From Conoideocrella luteorostrata (taxonomy: Eukaryota > Ascomycota > Sordariomycetes > Hypocreales > Clavicipitaceae): a DNA stretch of 64,000 nucleotides. Made by a program: the position numbers and the translations under genes. The stretch lies in assembly GCA_032433595.1 (NCBI GenBank), contig JASWJB010000149.1, positions 34,072-98,071 of the forward strand. Reading direction: 5' to 3'. Under the pieces are notes generated by a model. The model was not told the DNA's origin, made no database searches, and saw nothing but the letters and a program-made list of their open reading frames with translations. Every line of letters starts with the position of its first letter. Within the stretch, counting starts at the first letter, position 1. Positions 46,915 through 59,739 of this stretch are shown here, piece by piece.

Positions 46915-49389
46915 CCAGTGCCACTGCGGGCTGTTAAATAGATGGAGTGGGAAATCGGATCTCTGGAGGAGGAGGGGTCCAGCCGGCGCGCCAGGATGTC
47001 AATTTCTGATCCCAGCAAGATTGTCTAACCCCGGCGCCGCGCAATCCATACATACATAATACAAGTCCAAGCGCCGTGGGCTACCGGCAGACAGATAGTT
47101 GTTACAGCACTGCTTATCCTCCAATTCACAGAAAGATGCGAAAGAAGAGTCTGCATCACAGCAAGGCATGTAATGCGACACACGACAGCAGTATTTCACC
47201 CCATCATTGGACCCTATCCAGCTCTTTCTCTCCTTCCAATGACCTGGCCGTCACGTTTTTGACCTGGCCAGGGTGGCAATCCTGTGGATTTCATAGTTGT
47301 AGTGCGGAGAAACAGGGAGCAGTGCCGCAATGCATCACTTAGGGCCGAGGTGACTGACTGGGTTAGAGTTGTGAGCTGCAGCTAATAAACCAGCTCGATG
47401 ACTATTGTATGGTACATTATTAGGTGCAAGTATGCTCAACATATTCTCATGTCGCGCATGTCTTTGTCCTTGTTCCTCCAGGCAAGTGAGCTTGTCCTCG
47501 TGTCTACCTACGTACACCTACATTTCTGTCGGAGTAATAAAATACGATGTGTTGCAAATTGGACCATTTGCGACACGCACATCGACACTAGAAGCTCGCA
47601 AGTGGATTCAAGTTGGAGCCACTAGGCCAATTTGCACCAATCATAATACACGGTTCGCCGATGGATCTCGCAATGGACAAGAAACATCAGTCAAGTTGGG
47701 CTAACTAGTGTTTGGGGACAATTGGGCAATGAAACACGTTGCCGTCCTCGTCACAGATTAGAGAGTTGCGTCGAAAGCCCTGCGTCAGAGTTGCCAGTGG
47801 GAGCATTCATATCATCTGCGAACTGACTGGAAGGTCGGAAAAGGGATGGTCGTCTCCCGGGGCACTAGACACACAATCTCAGACGATGGCGGCGTCGTGA
47901 ACCGCACGCATGCCAGGGAGGGAGGGGGCTCTTGTGCCGACCATCATCGATGCCTAACATGTAATCTGGGTAACAACGCAGCGAAATCGGCCGGTTTGGA
48001 TACAATCCGGCTCAGGGAGGAAGAAGAAGAGGAACGAAGAGGAGCCGCGGCGTTGGTTAATGCGCGACATGAGATTCATTTCCTAGCTGGCGAAGAGAAT
48101 TCCATGCGTGCTCTACTCTCTCTCTGTCTCTCTCTCTCCTTCGACGATGCCAAACTGGAGACAGATGACCCTGACCACCTGTCGCAGCACGGCAATGCAC
48201 ATTCCTCAACAAGACCACGGGAGCACAGGAGAAGCTCAGGACCGAAACTAGCTCGGAGCTCACTGGCAGGTCAACAAATCATTGTTCATTCCAAACCCAC
48301 TCCCAATGCTGGCGTTGTTTGTCACTGCAGTGGTCAGAGCTTGGGCCATTTGCAAGCTGCTGTACGGAGTAAGTACCTGGTATTATCATGCTATCACATA
48401 GCACCGCACGGCATGCCTGTGATGCTTCTTCTCCGCCACAGTCAGAAGCAACGAGTAGCGTTTGTGTTCTGTACGCTTCCTGCCGACAAAGGGCAAGAAC
48501 AAAGGGATGGGATCGTCATTCAAAGTTTGGGAGTCGTCTTGCCTTGTTGGTATCAAAGTGCAATCAATGTCGACACAAAACGGGGCACGGAGTGTTTGGG
48601 TTTTGATGGCCGACAGGGTATGGGCTGGACCGCACCTGCACCTCTACAACGGACCAGACTGTTTGTGCAAGCACACACAATGCATACTCCGTACAATGGC
48701 GCAACTGTGCTACGAGGCGTGGTACGGCCAGTACTAGTAACTGTACGGAGTAACTAGCCAGTTATGCTCCTGGCCACACAGTCCTATGCCCAATCTGGCT
48801 GTCATCCATGGTCAGTCTGGTCTCATGAAAGCCAGCCGTGCCAGCCCACCGCCGCCATCCGTGCGCCGACCGGCTGGTCCCAAGTGGGGACTGCCAGCTT
48901 TCAACGGCAGAGTTCCCACACAACTTGCCAACCAGACCTTTGCGAGCCAGGATGACGGGACTGCTCGCCCAGATGCTTCCCTGTTGATGTTGACGTGCGT
49001 GCGTGCGTGGTAGGTTCACAACTGAACTCTCCACGCTGCCATTTCCAATGACCGACCGAGCATGAATTATGTTCTTTTTTGTCCAATTTCCTCGCAAGTT
49101 ATTCATGGTCCGCCCCGGTTTCCCGACCTGGGCCGACAGTGGCAGTCACGACCTCCCTGCAATGCATCACGGTACTTGGTACTCAAACAGAGGACGGAGT
49201 AGTTAACGAGGACGGAGTACAGAGTACTAGTACACACATTGACTCTTTCCTAGCCCACGACCACGACAGCCACAGTCAAGCCCGTCGGCCAACTCAAATA
49301 ACTAATAGCCTAACTAGCCATAGCACGCGGAAATGCCACAGGCAGATTAAGTTTTAGCCCACTTGCTTGACAGTTGTTAACCTTCTGCA

Positions 49390-49448
49390 GTACTCCGTAC
49401 TCCGTAGAACAATTACATATTGTGAGCAAGGCACGGAGTACGGAGTAC
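49390..49448. repeat. Inverted repeat of two motif copies per arm
   Basis: Arms of 16 bases at 49390-49405 (GTACTCCGTACTCCGT) and 49433-49448 are perfect reverse complements with a 27-base spacer. Each arm is two overlapping copies of the dispersed motif. Confidence 0.8.
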
Positions 49449-51790
49449 AGTACGAAGAAAAGCATCTGTTCAATTTACCAGCGAAACGAGTAGTAGTTTG
49501 TGTGTGCTGCTGCTTCTGCTACTACCATTGCTGCTGCTGCGAAACCCCCAAAAATTCAAAAATTCTTTTTTCCCATTTACGCTCCAGCTGCTGCTGCCTG
49601 TGTCCCGCACAAGGCACGCTCGTTGGGCGATACGACAGATACCCTGCGGGGACGCTTTTCTTCACACACCACAGAGCGGGCAGCGGGTAGACTCTGGCTG
49701 TCTGATCGCCCGGCCGGCTGTCTTCTTCGGATGGTGTCAGTGCAGTGCAGTGCAGCAGCAGCGAGAAACGTCATGGACGGATCCTAGGTCATGATGATGA
49801 TTCGTGAGTGCAGTGACACACTGACCGTACCTTTTTTTTTTTTTCGCTGTCGCCGAAGCATCTCCATCCAAAAAGGGCATTGCTGCTCCGCCGCCACCCA
49901 AATCTCACTCACTCGTCCACCAGGCAGGCAGGCAGGCTATCTTCGAGTCGCCATGTCACGGAGTAATTAAATGGTTATTATTCTGTTCTCTGTTACTGTA
50001 GGTAGGCAGGCAGCCTCGCACGCTGCAGGAAGAGGTTTTTTTTTGTGTTGCCCAATGTACTCCGTATTTAAATAGACCAGACCAGACCAGACGACAGGCA
50101 AACTCCTCGACCGACAGCCCTGATCCCTCCCCCAGCCAAGCGAGCGCCAGCCAACCGTAATCACCAAAAAATTGTCACCACCGACGTCGCGCGCAATGCA
50201 ATGCACCTCGTGTCAATCAATAATCGACAGCCCAACGTCAGCATCTCTCTACTCAGCCTCCTCCCCCCTTTCGCCCATTCAAATAGTTAATACATCATAC
50301 ATACGAAAGTACTCCGTAATGGCTGTCACATTGCGCCAGCCTTGGAACCCCCTTCCCCTTCCCTCCCCTTCCTTCCCTTCCAGATAGAGTATCGTACATA
50401 CAGGTTTTCGTTCGCCTCAGCCCTCAGTTAATTGGACACGCAAAGCCCATGCCGGCATAGCTGAAAACGAGGCGTCGATTGGGCGGTGCCACTACATAGC
50501 CAGCCTTCTTACTCCGTACTTCACGTCGTACAAATATGATGTTTTCCGTCACATATACGAATGGCAAACTACCAATTAAAAGATGGAACCAAGGGTCGAG
50601 CGCGAGTCCCTCTGGGGAATCTATTTACGGAGTGCGGTAACTGGTTAGCTAACCAACTAACCAACCCGCACAGGAGTCGAGTCTTGTTTCGGCACTGGGG
50701 AGACGGTCGTTGATTGACAGCTAATTGCACTCTATCCTCCATCTGCCATCCTCCATCCTCGACCCTCCATCCCCCAGATATCGAGTGTTGAATTGCCGCC
50801 AGATCAGGCACAGCCAGTCGATCCGTCGTGGTCTTTGTTCTCGTTCTCTAGGGCGGCAGCACTGCACCAACCCCCCTCCTCCCCGCTCGTCTTAAACACC
50901 TAGGTTTGTTCTTCAATGTTTGCTGCCGAGTCGAGTCAGGAGATCAAGCTATCTAGGCTTGGGCTTGGGCTTGGGCTTCAAGGATCGCCATGCCAGAAGA
51001 TAAGGAAGTCTACCGACAGTAATCGAAAGTGAGACGGATTTTTTTTGGGTCGTTTGTACATGAAAACACGTCCTCTTCTGGCCCTCGCCTCCTCTTTGTG
51101 CACCGCTCCTCTACGCGTCATGATCTACACAGACAGGAGGTAGATAGATAGTCTTAGCATTTTCGTATCATACATGCGTCATACAAAGCCCAGCAACATA
51201 CACAGAGTACTCGGTAGTATAATATTTGCGTTCTGACATGTACTAACCACCTTCTCTACAGCATTTCCCAAAGTTTCTATAAATGTTCGGAGGAAGTACA
51301 TTCGTTTCATAAAGGCTGTGTGAGGCGGGCAGTGCGTGGAGATTTGCTCGGTTATCGCTTTTTCCACCAAACGACACATCACCGTTTTCTTTAAGAATGA
51401 GACGTGCAAAGGTCAAGTCTTTTTTTTTTTGGTCCTTCTCTTTTCCCTTTTATAATCGCTTAAAGCGTATGTACCCGCATTGTTTGCTTTGGTGGCTGTC
51501 CTGACATTCATCCTTATGGGAATTTCTTCGAACCCCACCGCTAGTCAACTAAACTAGTCTTTAACCTCGCCTCGGTCTACGTTCCTGCAGTAGCAATTAT
51601 CCTGAGCTTATTGCTTGTTATCTGCCAGCATTCTTAAGTAGCAATCTAGGAATACGTCCGCACAGTAAGTACACAAAGCACTGAGAATTTAGTCTGTTGG
51701 TGTATTGTTAGTCCACGAATCGCTGGCTTTGTACATATGAAAACAAACCCCCCCCCCAAAAAAAGCAACTACTTTCTACCTGTTGTATGG

Positions 51791-51876
51791 TGTTGTGGGA
51801 CGTAATTTATCGCACTGACGGTTATCAAACTTGACGGAGTTTATTGCTTCCCCAACAAACTACGTCCCCCGCCAGG
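51791..51876. repeat. Imperfect inverted repeat resembling the MITE arms
   Basis: GGGACGTAATTTAT at 51797-51810 faces the reverse complement of GGGACGTAGTTTGT at about 51855-51868. The right end reads ACGTCCCCCGCC, sharing GTCCCCCGCC with the 80-bp element at 46.8 kb. It may be a diverged relative; mismatches are A/G transitions. No target duplication could be defined. Confidence 0.3.
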
Positions 51877-52091
51877 ATGAGACCATGCCTACGCGAATCG
51901 AGAAAATGAAATTTTTTGACTGTAGATTTGACCTACATCGCCAGAGCTCATGCACGTGCAGCATGTGAAGAGCATGGCGTTCCTCTGAGGCTAACGACCA
52001 AATTTAACTAAAAAAAAAAAAAAACCAGGGCGGTGACATTTGACGGTGAGTTTCCTATGCGTTGCCTCCCTCCGTTTAGTCGAATGCTCTC

Positions 52092-53296
52092 TCATGAATG
52101 CATGAGGGGAAATGGTGGAGGCTGCGGTGGATGAATCAAGCCTTTAACAAGAGTATTCTTTTCTTTTGTCTCGTCTTGGATAGCATATGTTCCATGCTGT
52201 TTCGATGCGGGTTCGATAGGGTTCCTGCTACTACTTTCCCATCTGTCTGCACTAGACCACATGTCTTTTCCTAACTTCATATCGAGTATCATACTTAACT
52301 CTGGACAATATTCCAATACCTCCTTTCGCAGCCCGTCGTTCTTCCAACTTGCATGCCCAAGACGTATGCCGTGGTCTGGAACATGGTATCCAATCGGCGG
52401 GTGTCTGAAAACATGGTCCACGGAGATGGACCCATGAAACTCGGAAGCAACCGTTTCGCCTGGCAGAGCTGCGATGCGTTTCCCGAACCAAAAATCCTCT
52501 GGCTCCGAATTATTGCGCCGTTCCTGGAAGCTAAGTATTTGCCGAACGACTGAAGTTCGGCGCAAAGATAAGCCGCCTGTGTCGAGGGGTTTGCTGCCGT
52601 CACTGTTTCTGTGCATTGCTTCAAGTTAGACCATGTTTCAAGCATACACACCAAGGCACTGCGAAACATTGAGAACATCATGATTACCGTGACATGCCAG
52701 CCCAGCTCCAAGAGAGCCAGTCATCTAGGCTGGTCGGGGAATTCGCACATAGAATGCTATCATGCTCAAACTTGAATACCCATTCGACATCAGGGATAAA
52801 TTCATCGTAGAATCGGATGTCGGTTAACAACCTTGACACGTCCTCGTCTAAGTCTAGCCTCCACGGCTTTGGTAGCTTCATGAGTTCGATTTTACCCCGA
52901 TCTCGTTGGTACCGAATTGAACGGGATTTGCCCAAGCTATATATGTTCCATGGTGAACCGATGAATAAGAATCGCCAGTCGGGAGGCACTACGGCAATCA
53001 TGTGGAGAATCAAAGGCACCAGAACAGGCAGGGGTCTTGGTTCAACGATGAGAGCGAGTTTAGATGCGTTCAGTGGTGTAGAGGGGGTGTCTTTGAAAGT
53101 AGATATCTCGTTCCATGGATGATGGATGTCATGGAATGAGAAGTCCCTGGGATGTGCCGCTTGACGGTGAATGGAGGCGGTGATCCACCAGCTATTTTTG
53201 TACGTTAGAGTGTCATATATCCGATAAGAAGACAGACCATTGGGGACAATGAGAGTCCTCAACTTACCAAATAAGCACAAATGAGACGAAGAGCAT
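52092..53296 (-). CDS. DUF5672 family protein, probable type II membrane glycosyltransferase-like
   Basis: Three exons on the minus strand, 53296-53268, 53191-52688 and 52608-52092, encode 349 residues. Introns start GTAAGT and GTAATC and end AAATAG and CACAG (the latter with TCTAAC). The N-terminus MLFVSFVLICWWITASI, created by splicing, is a signal anchor. Core family blocks are KLALIVEPRPLPVLVPLILH, VVPPDWRFLFIGSPWN, WVFKFEHDSILCANSPTSLD with DWLSWSWAGM, and TGGLSLRRTSVVRQILSF followed by EDFWFGKRI. The D-S-I-L-C and GGLSLR blocks recall the metal and acceptor sites of GT-A glycosyltransferases. DUF5672 itself has no assigned reaction, and a Golgi/ER location is inferred. The region after SVDHVF is less conserved and another 3' intron is possible. 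Confidence 0.8.
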
Positions 53297-54020
53297 GCGG
53301 GCTCTGGGCTTGGTAACTGCTGCCAAACGGCCAAGGGGTTTGAAGAACTTCATCGCCGCAGAAACACGCTCTCCTTGGCATGGACGAGGACTTCTAAATT
53401 AGAACCCGCATGAAGCATGAAGCATAACGTACTAAGTAGGGACAGGGGAGTGTTGTAGAGGGGGCTTGCATCAGACAGCTGCCAGGTCTGGAGGGAAGTG
53501 ACAACCCAACGGCTGCTGCCATGAAGAGGCAAGTGTCAGGGCAGGCAGCCAAGCAGGCAGGAAAGAACCAGCCAGTTGGGCCTCCAGAGAATCCTCGCCA
53601 TCTCTGCTTGGTATAATTTTCATGCCCTTGACTCTACATAAGATCATCCGCGGCTGAAACGGTATGCCTGACATAGCTCTGGTGTAATGCTGGGTCCCTG
53701 ATCAGGATTTTGAGCGTCAGGTGCTATGACAGGAAACCTTTCCAATGAAATACATGCATGCAAGGCTTCTTCTTGAGTATGTCTTCTGTAAAGCCCATGA
53801 ATGTATATTACTGATAATTTTTGTCAAACCAGAATACTGTATATTTTCCCCGCTCATATCTCGTTCCACTTTACGCGTTCAAAGCTCATCCTCATACCAC
53901 CTCTACATCTGCCTCGTCCACATTACAAATCACAGCCACAAGAAAGCAGCCCAAGCTCGTAGGTTCACATCAAACAGTCTAGAGTAATAACATAAACCCA
54001 TGCTTTCATCATCCCGACAT
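53297..54020. other. Short intergenic region between two co-oriented genes
   Basis: It holds the promoter of the DUF5672 gene and the 3' flank of SEC12. No gene seen. Confidence 0.5.
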
Positions 54021-55959
54021 CTAGCCGGCGACAGCCCGGCCAACCATTCCTGCCAGCTCGCCGAACAATACACCCTTAAACACATTCTCCCCCATATTCT
54101 GTGTCCAGGCCCCAGCATCACGAAGCTTTTCCTTCCAAACATGCTGTTCGTCTGCGTGTAGTTGATCCCAAGTTCTCGCAGTGCCGTGGGCATCAGAATC
54201 GTGTACATCGACATGAAGTCCCTTCTGGTCGCCATTACCACCCTCAGGGAGAACAGGTTCTAGTAGTACCAGTTGTTCTCCTGCCTTGAGCACCTTGTCT
54301 CCCGCCAGACTGGCTAGCTTGTTTTCAAAGAAGTACGTAGGCTGATGGTTCGGATGTCGCAGAGATCCATGCCACGAGGGAAGAAAGCGCTGTGCAAATA
54401 TAACAGGCTTGGTTACGCCGTACATTTCTGTGACGGACTGACTTACCATGGCAAGCATGAGTACAATGACTGCGAGAGTCCAGATGAGGGGCAGAGGAGT
54501 TGCGCTACGGGATCGCATGGCGACAACGTAGCGAGCTGGACGTGGCGGGCCTTTGTTCCGAGACTCTGTCGTGTCGACGTATTTCTTGAGAGGGATGTTG
54601 TGAACAGCGACAGTCTTTTGCAGAGATGTGCTTGCTAGCTTTACGTGCTGTGCGCGGATGTGCGTCTTGGGGGTGACGAATGTTGAGAAGGCGAGGCCAG
54701 AGATCGGCTCTTGGCCATGGACGCTCTTCAAGGTGTGGAATGGGTTCAGCTTCAACAAGAGGTTCAGAACTGATGAGACTTCATGTTTCAGCGTATACAG
54801 CCATATGGATGAGTTGTTCCCTGACACGGCTATGGCAAACTGCGTATTGCCCACCGGATCGGTAGCTGTCGCCGGCGGTGACAGGTTAGCCACCGCGAGG
54901 GCGGTAGCGGAGACTCTGCCTGGTATTCGCGCCGTCACAGCCAATCTAGCCTTCTCATGACCTGGCGAGGGTAACCGGAGGCCTTGAATAAGCGCACCCG
55001 TATTCTTCTTAGGTAAATTGGCCACAGCAAGAATAAACTCCGGCGTCAAGTACCGGATGGATCTAAACTGTGGCCTCTCGCCATGATCATCTGGCATTGA
55101 AAATACCAGTTCAGGCTCGCTATTGGTCTTACTGCCAATATTAACTGTATATAACGCGTGCTTGTCACAATATGCCAGCTGGAACTCATTTGCACCCGTC
55201 TGAATGATGTCCAAACCCTCCGCCTCCTTCGCCAACTCCAGCACGCCGCGAACGGTAGGTTTCGGCACCGTTGTGTCAAACACCGCTACTTGTGGATCTT
55301 TGCCCAACGCAGATCCCGCAGCCCCTATAGGCCCTGAAACACGTAACAAACGCTGGTACATATAAGGATCTGTGTCCGCAAAAAGCGATGTCCGCGATAT
55401 CTCAGCAATCTTGGACTCGGGAAAAGCCCTAGGCTTTGTGGGGGTAGATGTAGCTGAAGAGGACAGTGGTTTCGCTCTGGACGGTTCGGCAGCGAGAATA
55501 CGTAGGTGTTGATTTGTACCTTTGGCGATGTCGGCGGCGGAGGAATTAATGCCAGCGAAGACATGAGTAATTTTGCCCTTATGTGAGCCGACGGCGAGGG
55601 AACTAACGCTGTCTTCGTCACGAGAGAGTTCGATTTCACCAGCAATTCGGAGTTCTTCTTGATGAGATGCATCTAAAATGGTCTGATAGAGACACGAGCT
55701 CACATTAGCTAAGATCGTTGAGCTTTGGCGCGCATGGCTTACTGGCCAAGGATTCAAATTTTGCGATGGGTCTTGTCCACGGCAATGTCGATGACTGTTT
55801 CTCGGGTCGAGACAAACTTACCATTTTGTTACCGACACCAGACCTTCCCTCACCACCACCGCCTCCAACAACAAGTCTATTGGCATCTTCAGGGTCAAAG
55901 TCGACAGCGTAAATGGGGTAGTCGACCTCGATGTTTGCGCGGGAAATCGCAGGAGCCAT
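54021..55959 (-). CDS. SEC12: SEC12-type guanine nucleotide exchange factor for Sar1
   Basis: Three exons on the minus strand, 55959-55822, 55682-54447 and 54389-54021, encode 580 residues. The first intron (ATG|GTAAGT to CTATCAG) joins GVGNKM to TILDASHQEEL. The last (57 bases, ATG|GTAAGT to GCACAG) is a multiple of three and would read through, but splice sites are consensus. The cytosolic N-terminal part (about 1-440) is a WD40-like propeller with the glycine-rich loop VVGGGGGEGRSGVGNK that forms the potassium/Sar1-contact loop in Sec12. A single membrane segment LPLIWTLAVIVLMLAM is at about 443-458, followed by a lumenal tail of about 120 residues. Sec12 sits in the ER membrane and loads Sar1 with GTP to start COPII coat assembly. 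It is divergent from the aldehyde dehydrogenase gene. Confidence 0.88.
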
Positions 55960-56879
55960 GACGGAAGAGTATTGGTCCCCAGTGGTAACACTGACCCAAA
56001 GAACGTCCGGCGAAACTAGCGACTTAAGCGAGTTGGATGATTCTGCTCGGTCGTGGACAGAGTGAGCTCAGTTTAATGTATAAGAATTGAGTGTGATGGT
56101 GGCATAGGAGAGCCGAGTTGGTCAAGAAGGCTGCCTGAGTAGGGATACGGCGGCGCACAAGGCCAGATGGCAAAGCCGAATAACTAGGTTTGGACGCGAG
56201 GAGCCAGGAGCTGAGCTGAGCTGCCGGGGTAATTATGGGGTAAATTGGCGACACTAGCGGGAGCCTGACGATCGACTTCGTACAAGTAAGTAGTGGACAT
56301 GTGCAACTCACAGCCAATACTCCGTAACTACTCGGTAACCCCGTGCTCGGTACTCCGTGCTCCCCATTGTCCATTGCAGGCAGGAGCGCACACACTCTCT
56401 CGTGGGTTCCGTTGCGCCTTCCGTGCCAATCTCGAGCCAGGCAAACGGGACTGATCACAGAAGGGAGCAGAAACTCAGCCCAGCATGAACGTGATGTACA
56501 ACTCAAAAACCTCTTGGAAAATAGGTCATCGGGCGGCCGAGATCTACAATATCATCGTCATATTCCGCAGAGCGGCTGTTTCCCGTGCTTGGCTCCACTC
56601 TGACTTTAATGCAACCAGCGGACCCTGAAACAAGAACCCATGCCGAGCTTGCATTATCACCAGAACAAATCACAGACGCCAGTCAGCCAGCCTGTACTTT
56701 GGGCAATCGACACATGTAATTGAGTCTCCTTGGAGAAAACTTCAAGACCAGCCCACGGTCCTGTTTAATTTGTGGCGTATGTACTCCGTAAGTAACCACT
56801 ATTTAATATGAGTGTGCGTAGATGGTGATTTTGCAGACTCACCCACCGTAACCATTAAACGCGACTAGCACGTCGCGAC
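55960..56879. promoter_or_regulatory. Shared upstream region of SEC12 and ALDH
   Basis: This 920-base divergent intergenic region has no gene. It carries CTCCGTA-type motif copies at 56318-56325, 56350-56360 and 56782-56790. No individual factor site is assigned. Confidence 0.5.
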
Positions 56880-58561
56880 ATGGCTACACCGACAGCCGGT
56901 ATCAGATCATCAGTACTGGAGGCATTCAAGTATGTTCCCGGTTTAGCTGCGCGTCGGCGGCGTGGCCCGCTGCACTGCACCTTGCGGCGCTTCACCTCGT
57001 CCTCGTCCAGCTTGGAGGAACAGCTCACGGCACCAAACGGCAAAACCTGGACACAACCATTGGGCCTTTTTGTGGGTAACGAGTTCACAAGTTCGACAAA
57101 GAACAAAACAATCAGTACCGTCAATCCATAGTGAGTTTGCCCGGTCGTCTTGCCTTCTCGTCGTTCTCCTCTTACTCCCACGGCAGCAACGAGGACCTGA
57201 TTTGTTCTGTGGCAGCAGCTACTCCTGAGGATGTTGATGAAGCGGTGAAGTCCTCGCGGCTCGCCTTGAAACATTCAACATGGAAGGCCCTTTCGGGCAC
57301 AGAGCGTGGCCATCTTATGTGGAGGTTGGCCGACTTGGTTGACGAGCATCGAGAGACCCTCGCAACTATCGAAACTCTGGATAACGGAAAGCCGTTCTCA
57401 GTCTCACTCGGATGGGATGTCCCCCATTTCTCTGAAGTGCTGCGCTACTACGCCGGGTACGCGGATAAAATTCACGGCAGCGTCATTGACGTAGGCCACG
57501 AGAAGATGGCGTATACACTGAAGCAGCCTGTCGGGGTTTGTGGCCAGATTATTCCTTGGAACTACCCCCTTGCCATGGCAGCCTGGAAGCTAGGCCCTGC
57601 CCTGAGCTGCGGTAACACGGTTGTGTTGAAGGTTGCCGAGCAGACACCACTTTCGATGCTGTATGTGGCCAAGTTGATCCGTGAAGCTGGATTTCCCCCG
57701 GGTGTTGTCAACATCATCAACGGTCACGGCGGCCTCGCTGGTGCCGCTCTGGCGCTGCACAAGGATGTGGACAAGATTGCTTTTACAGGTAGCACCGCCA
57801 CCGGCAAGGAGGTCATGCGCATGGCATCAACGACCATGAAAGCAGTGACTCTAGAAACCGGCGGAAAGTCACCACTAATTGTGTTTGACGATGCAAATCT
57901 CGACCAAGCGGTCCGATGGGCTCACGAGGGGATTATGGCAAATCAAGGCCAAGTATGCACGGCCACCTCCCGCTTACTGGTGCAGGATGGAATACACGAT
58001 GCATTTGTACGACTCTTTGCAGAGTATACAAGCAAGACATCCATTATTGGTGATCCTTTCGCGGCGGCAACTTATCAAGGCCCTCAAGTCAGCGAGACCC
58101 AGCGGGATCGTGTACTGTCTTACATTCAAGCCGCCCAGGACAGCCAAGTTACGGTTCTTCACCCATGTGGCCCTATATCCGAACTCCCATCAAGAGGATA
58201 CTTTGCTCCTCCCACGATATTTACCAACATGAACGTCGATGCGGCGGTTTTTAAAGAAGAAATATTTGGACCTTGTGCGGCGGTTGCTAGTTTCAACACA
58301 GAATCGGAGGCGCTCGAGATCGCAAACTCTACCCGCTACGGTCTTGCCAGTGCGGTATTTACAAGGGACATGGGCCGTGCACATCGCATGGCAAGGGAGC
58401 TAGAAGCAGGGATGGTGTGGCTGAATAGTAGCAATGATGCTGATGTTAGAGTTCCTTTTGGCGGAGTCAAAGAGAGTGGTATTGGAAGAGAGCTTGGAGA
58501 GGAAGGATTGAGGGGGTATTACAGCGTTAAGTCGGTCCATGTTAACTTGACAGCGAAATGA
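56880..58561 (+). CDS. Mitochondrial-type NAD(P)-dependent aldehyde dehydrogenase
   Basis: Two exons, 56880-57130 and 57187-58561, encode 541 residues. The 56-base intron (TA|GTGAGT to GGCAG) rebuilds TVNPYNEDLICSV. The first 40 residues are rich in Arg and Ser with no acids after the start (GLAARRRRGPLHCTLRRF), a good mitochondrial presequence, and make the protein longer than the usual 500. The ALDH fold is complete: cofactor loop WNYPLAMAAWKLGPALSCGN, FTGSTATGKEV, general base E307 in LETGGKSP, nucleophile C341 in NQGQVCTATSR (34 residues apart as in ALDH2), and EEIFGPCAAVASF. The last block VPFGGVKESGIGRELG is standard. It oxidises aldehydes to acids; the preferred substrate is not readable, and it is closest in style to the ALDH1/2 group. 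Confidence 0.93.
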
Positions 58562-59739
58562 AGTTATTCTGCTTCAGCAGCATCAGATTAGGTACCAATT
58601 CAAGCTGAATACTGGAGTGATTGAGGCAGCCCTTCCAATATAGGTTCTACTTGTTGGACGGGTAAGAAATGTCCACAATGCTCTTCCCCCCTTCCCCCTC
58701 TGGCCTTGTGCTACAAGACTGGCAAATCAAGTCTACAGTGTGGAATTTCGAGCACGATTCAGTATCTTACTAGACTACATTTGAACACGAAGTCTCCTGG
58801 TAAAACAAAGCATATATTCGTAACATCATGCACGGTCGGGCAAAGTCAAAGATAAAAAAATTATTTCCATTCTGTTTTACGTTAACTAGTTGACAAAATC
58901 ATAAGAAAGTAAGAACTAGGAGCGGTAAATGGAATGAGCAAAATGCGTGGCTAACAAGAAACCGCAAACAACGCCTGTTAACACCGCAGCTCTGAAGCTT
59001 CTCAACCTTCTGTCACCAGAACTGATCCTATTATTCTGTAATTGCTTGGGTATCTTTTGTACATCTGTTCCCATACGGGTCGCTTCCACAGCGGGTATTT
59101 TGTGAGCATGTAGAACTAAAAAATATTATAGGGGTAAATAGGCCAACTCAAGAAAAGGAGAACAAAAAGAACGCTGTCGCTTCCAAAACACATCACCCTC
59201 TTTCCAGTTGTCGCTCAATGCCAAACCAACTCTGATCGGTTCATCGTCCCATAGGTTCCCAGTTTTACAGCCATAAACAGTTCTGTCTTGCAGCAACATG
59301 CTATGGCTTAGTTTGACATATGAAAATTTCGAACTCCATTTAAACAAAACCATTCCCTGAGATCCTTACGGCGTGGGCCTTGGATTCATCGCCATCATCT
59401 TGGCGGTCTGCTTCTTCGCTGGCAATCTAAACGGCGCAAACAAAAACGAATATCAAATATGTGAAAAAAGGCTCCCTAACCAGACAATATGTAATAAACA
59501 ATAAGTACTTGATCCATTAATTAAGACACTGGTAGTGTTGAAAAGTTTGCTGATATGCGGGTTGCCCAGCAGCAATAGGTGCATGCCAAGGTGGGAAAGA
59601 CGATATATATTGGTGATCTTCAGCAGCACACCCGGGGGCTTCATTTGTTTTTGTCAAGATTTAGTGCTTGATTCAAATAGGCCCATTTCAAACTCTTGCA
59701 CGAGAGCCCATGGCCATAAGCAAATATGTTCGAGTCGAG
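58562..59739. other. Convergent intergenic region
   Basis: This 1.2-kb region lies between ALDH (+) and the bZIP gene (-). A minus-strand segment at 59350-59428 follows a good acceptor (GCGCCGTTTAG) and reads LPAKKQTAKMMAMNPRPTP before a stop. It could be a terminal exon of some transcript, but I cannot link it in frame to the bZIP frame. Confidence 0.4.

Larger units (their letters stand above)
46920..52091. other. Gene-free 5.2-kb region
   Basis: No gene could be supported. The 303-codon plus-strand frame at 47846-48757 lacks any domain and has shadow-like composition. Features seen are microsatellite-like CAGTG, CAGG and AGACC runs (49738-49762, 49921-49938, 50074-50092), GGGCTT repeats (50955-50978), poly-T runs (49832-49844, 51421-51430), poly-A (52010-52024) and many TACGGAGTA copies. 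The 49.8-50.8 kb part resembles a long fungal promoter or leader, pyrimidine rich with cytosine tracts. Confidence 0.45.

Noticed and set aside
47846..48757. 303-codon open frame on the plus strand
   Set aside because: No domain, no hydrophobic core pattern, erratic composition and overlap with repeat motifs. The length alone does not support a gene in GC-balanced intergenic DNA.
50955..50978. GGGCTT tandem repeats considered as telomere-like
   Set aside because: The unit differs from TTAGGG, is only about four copies long and is internal.
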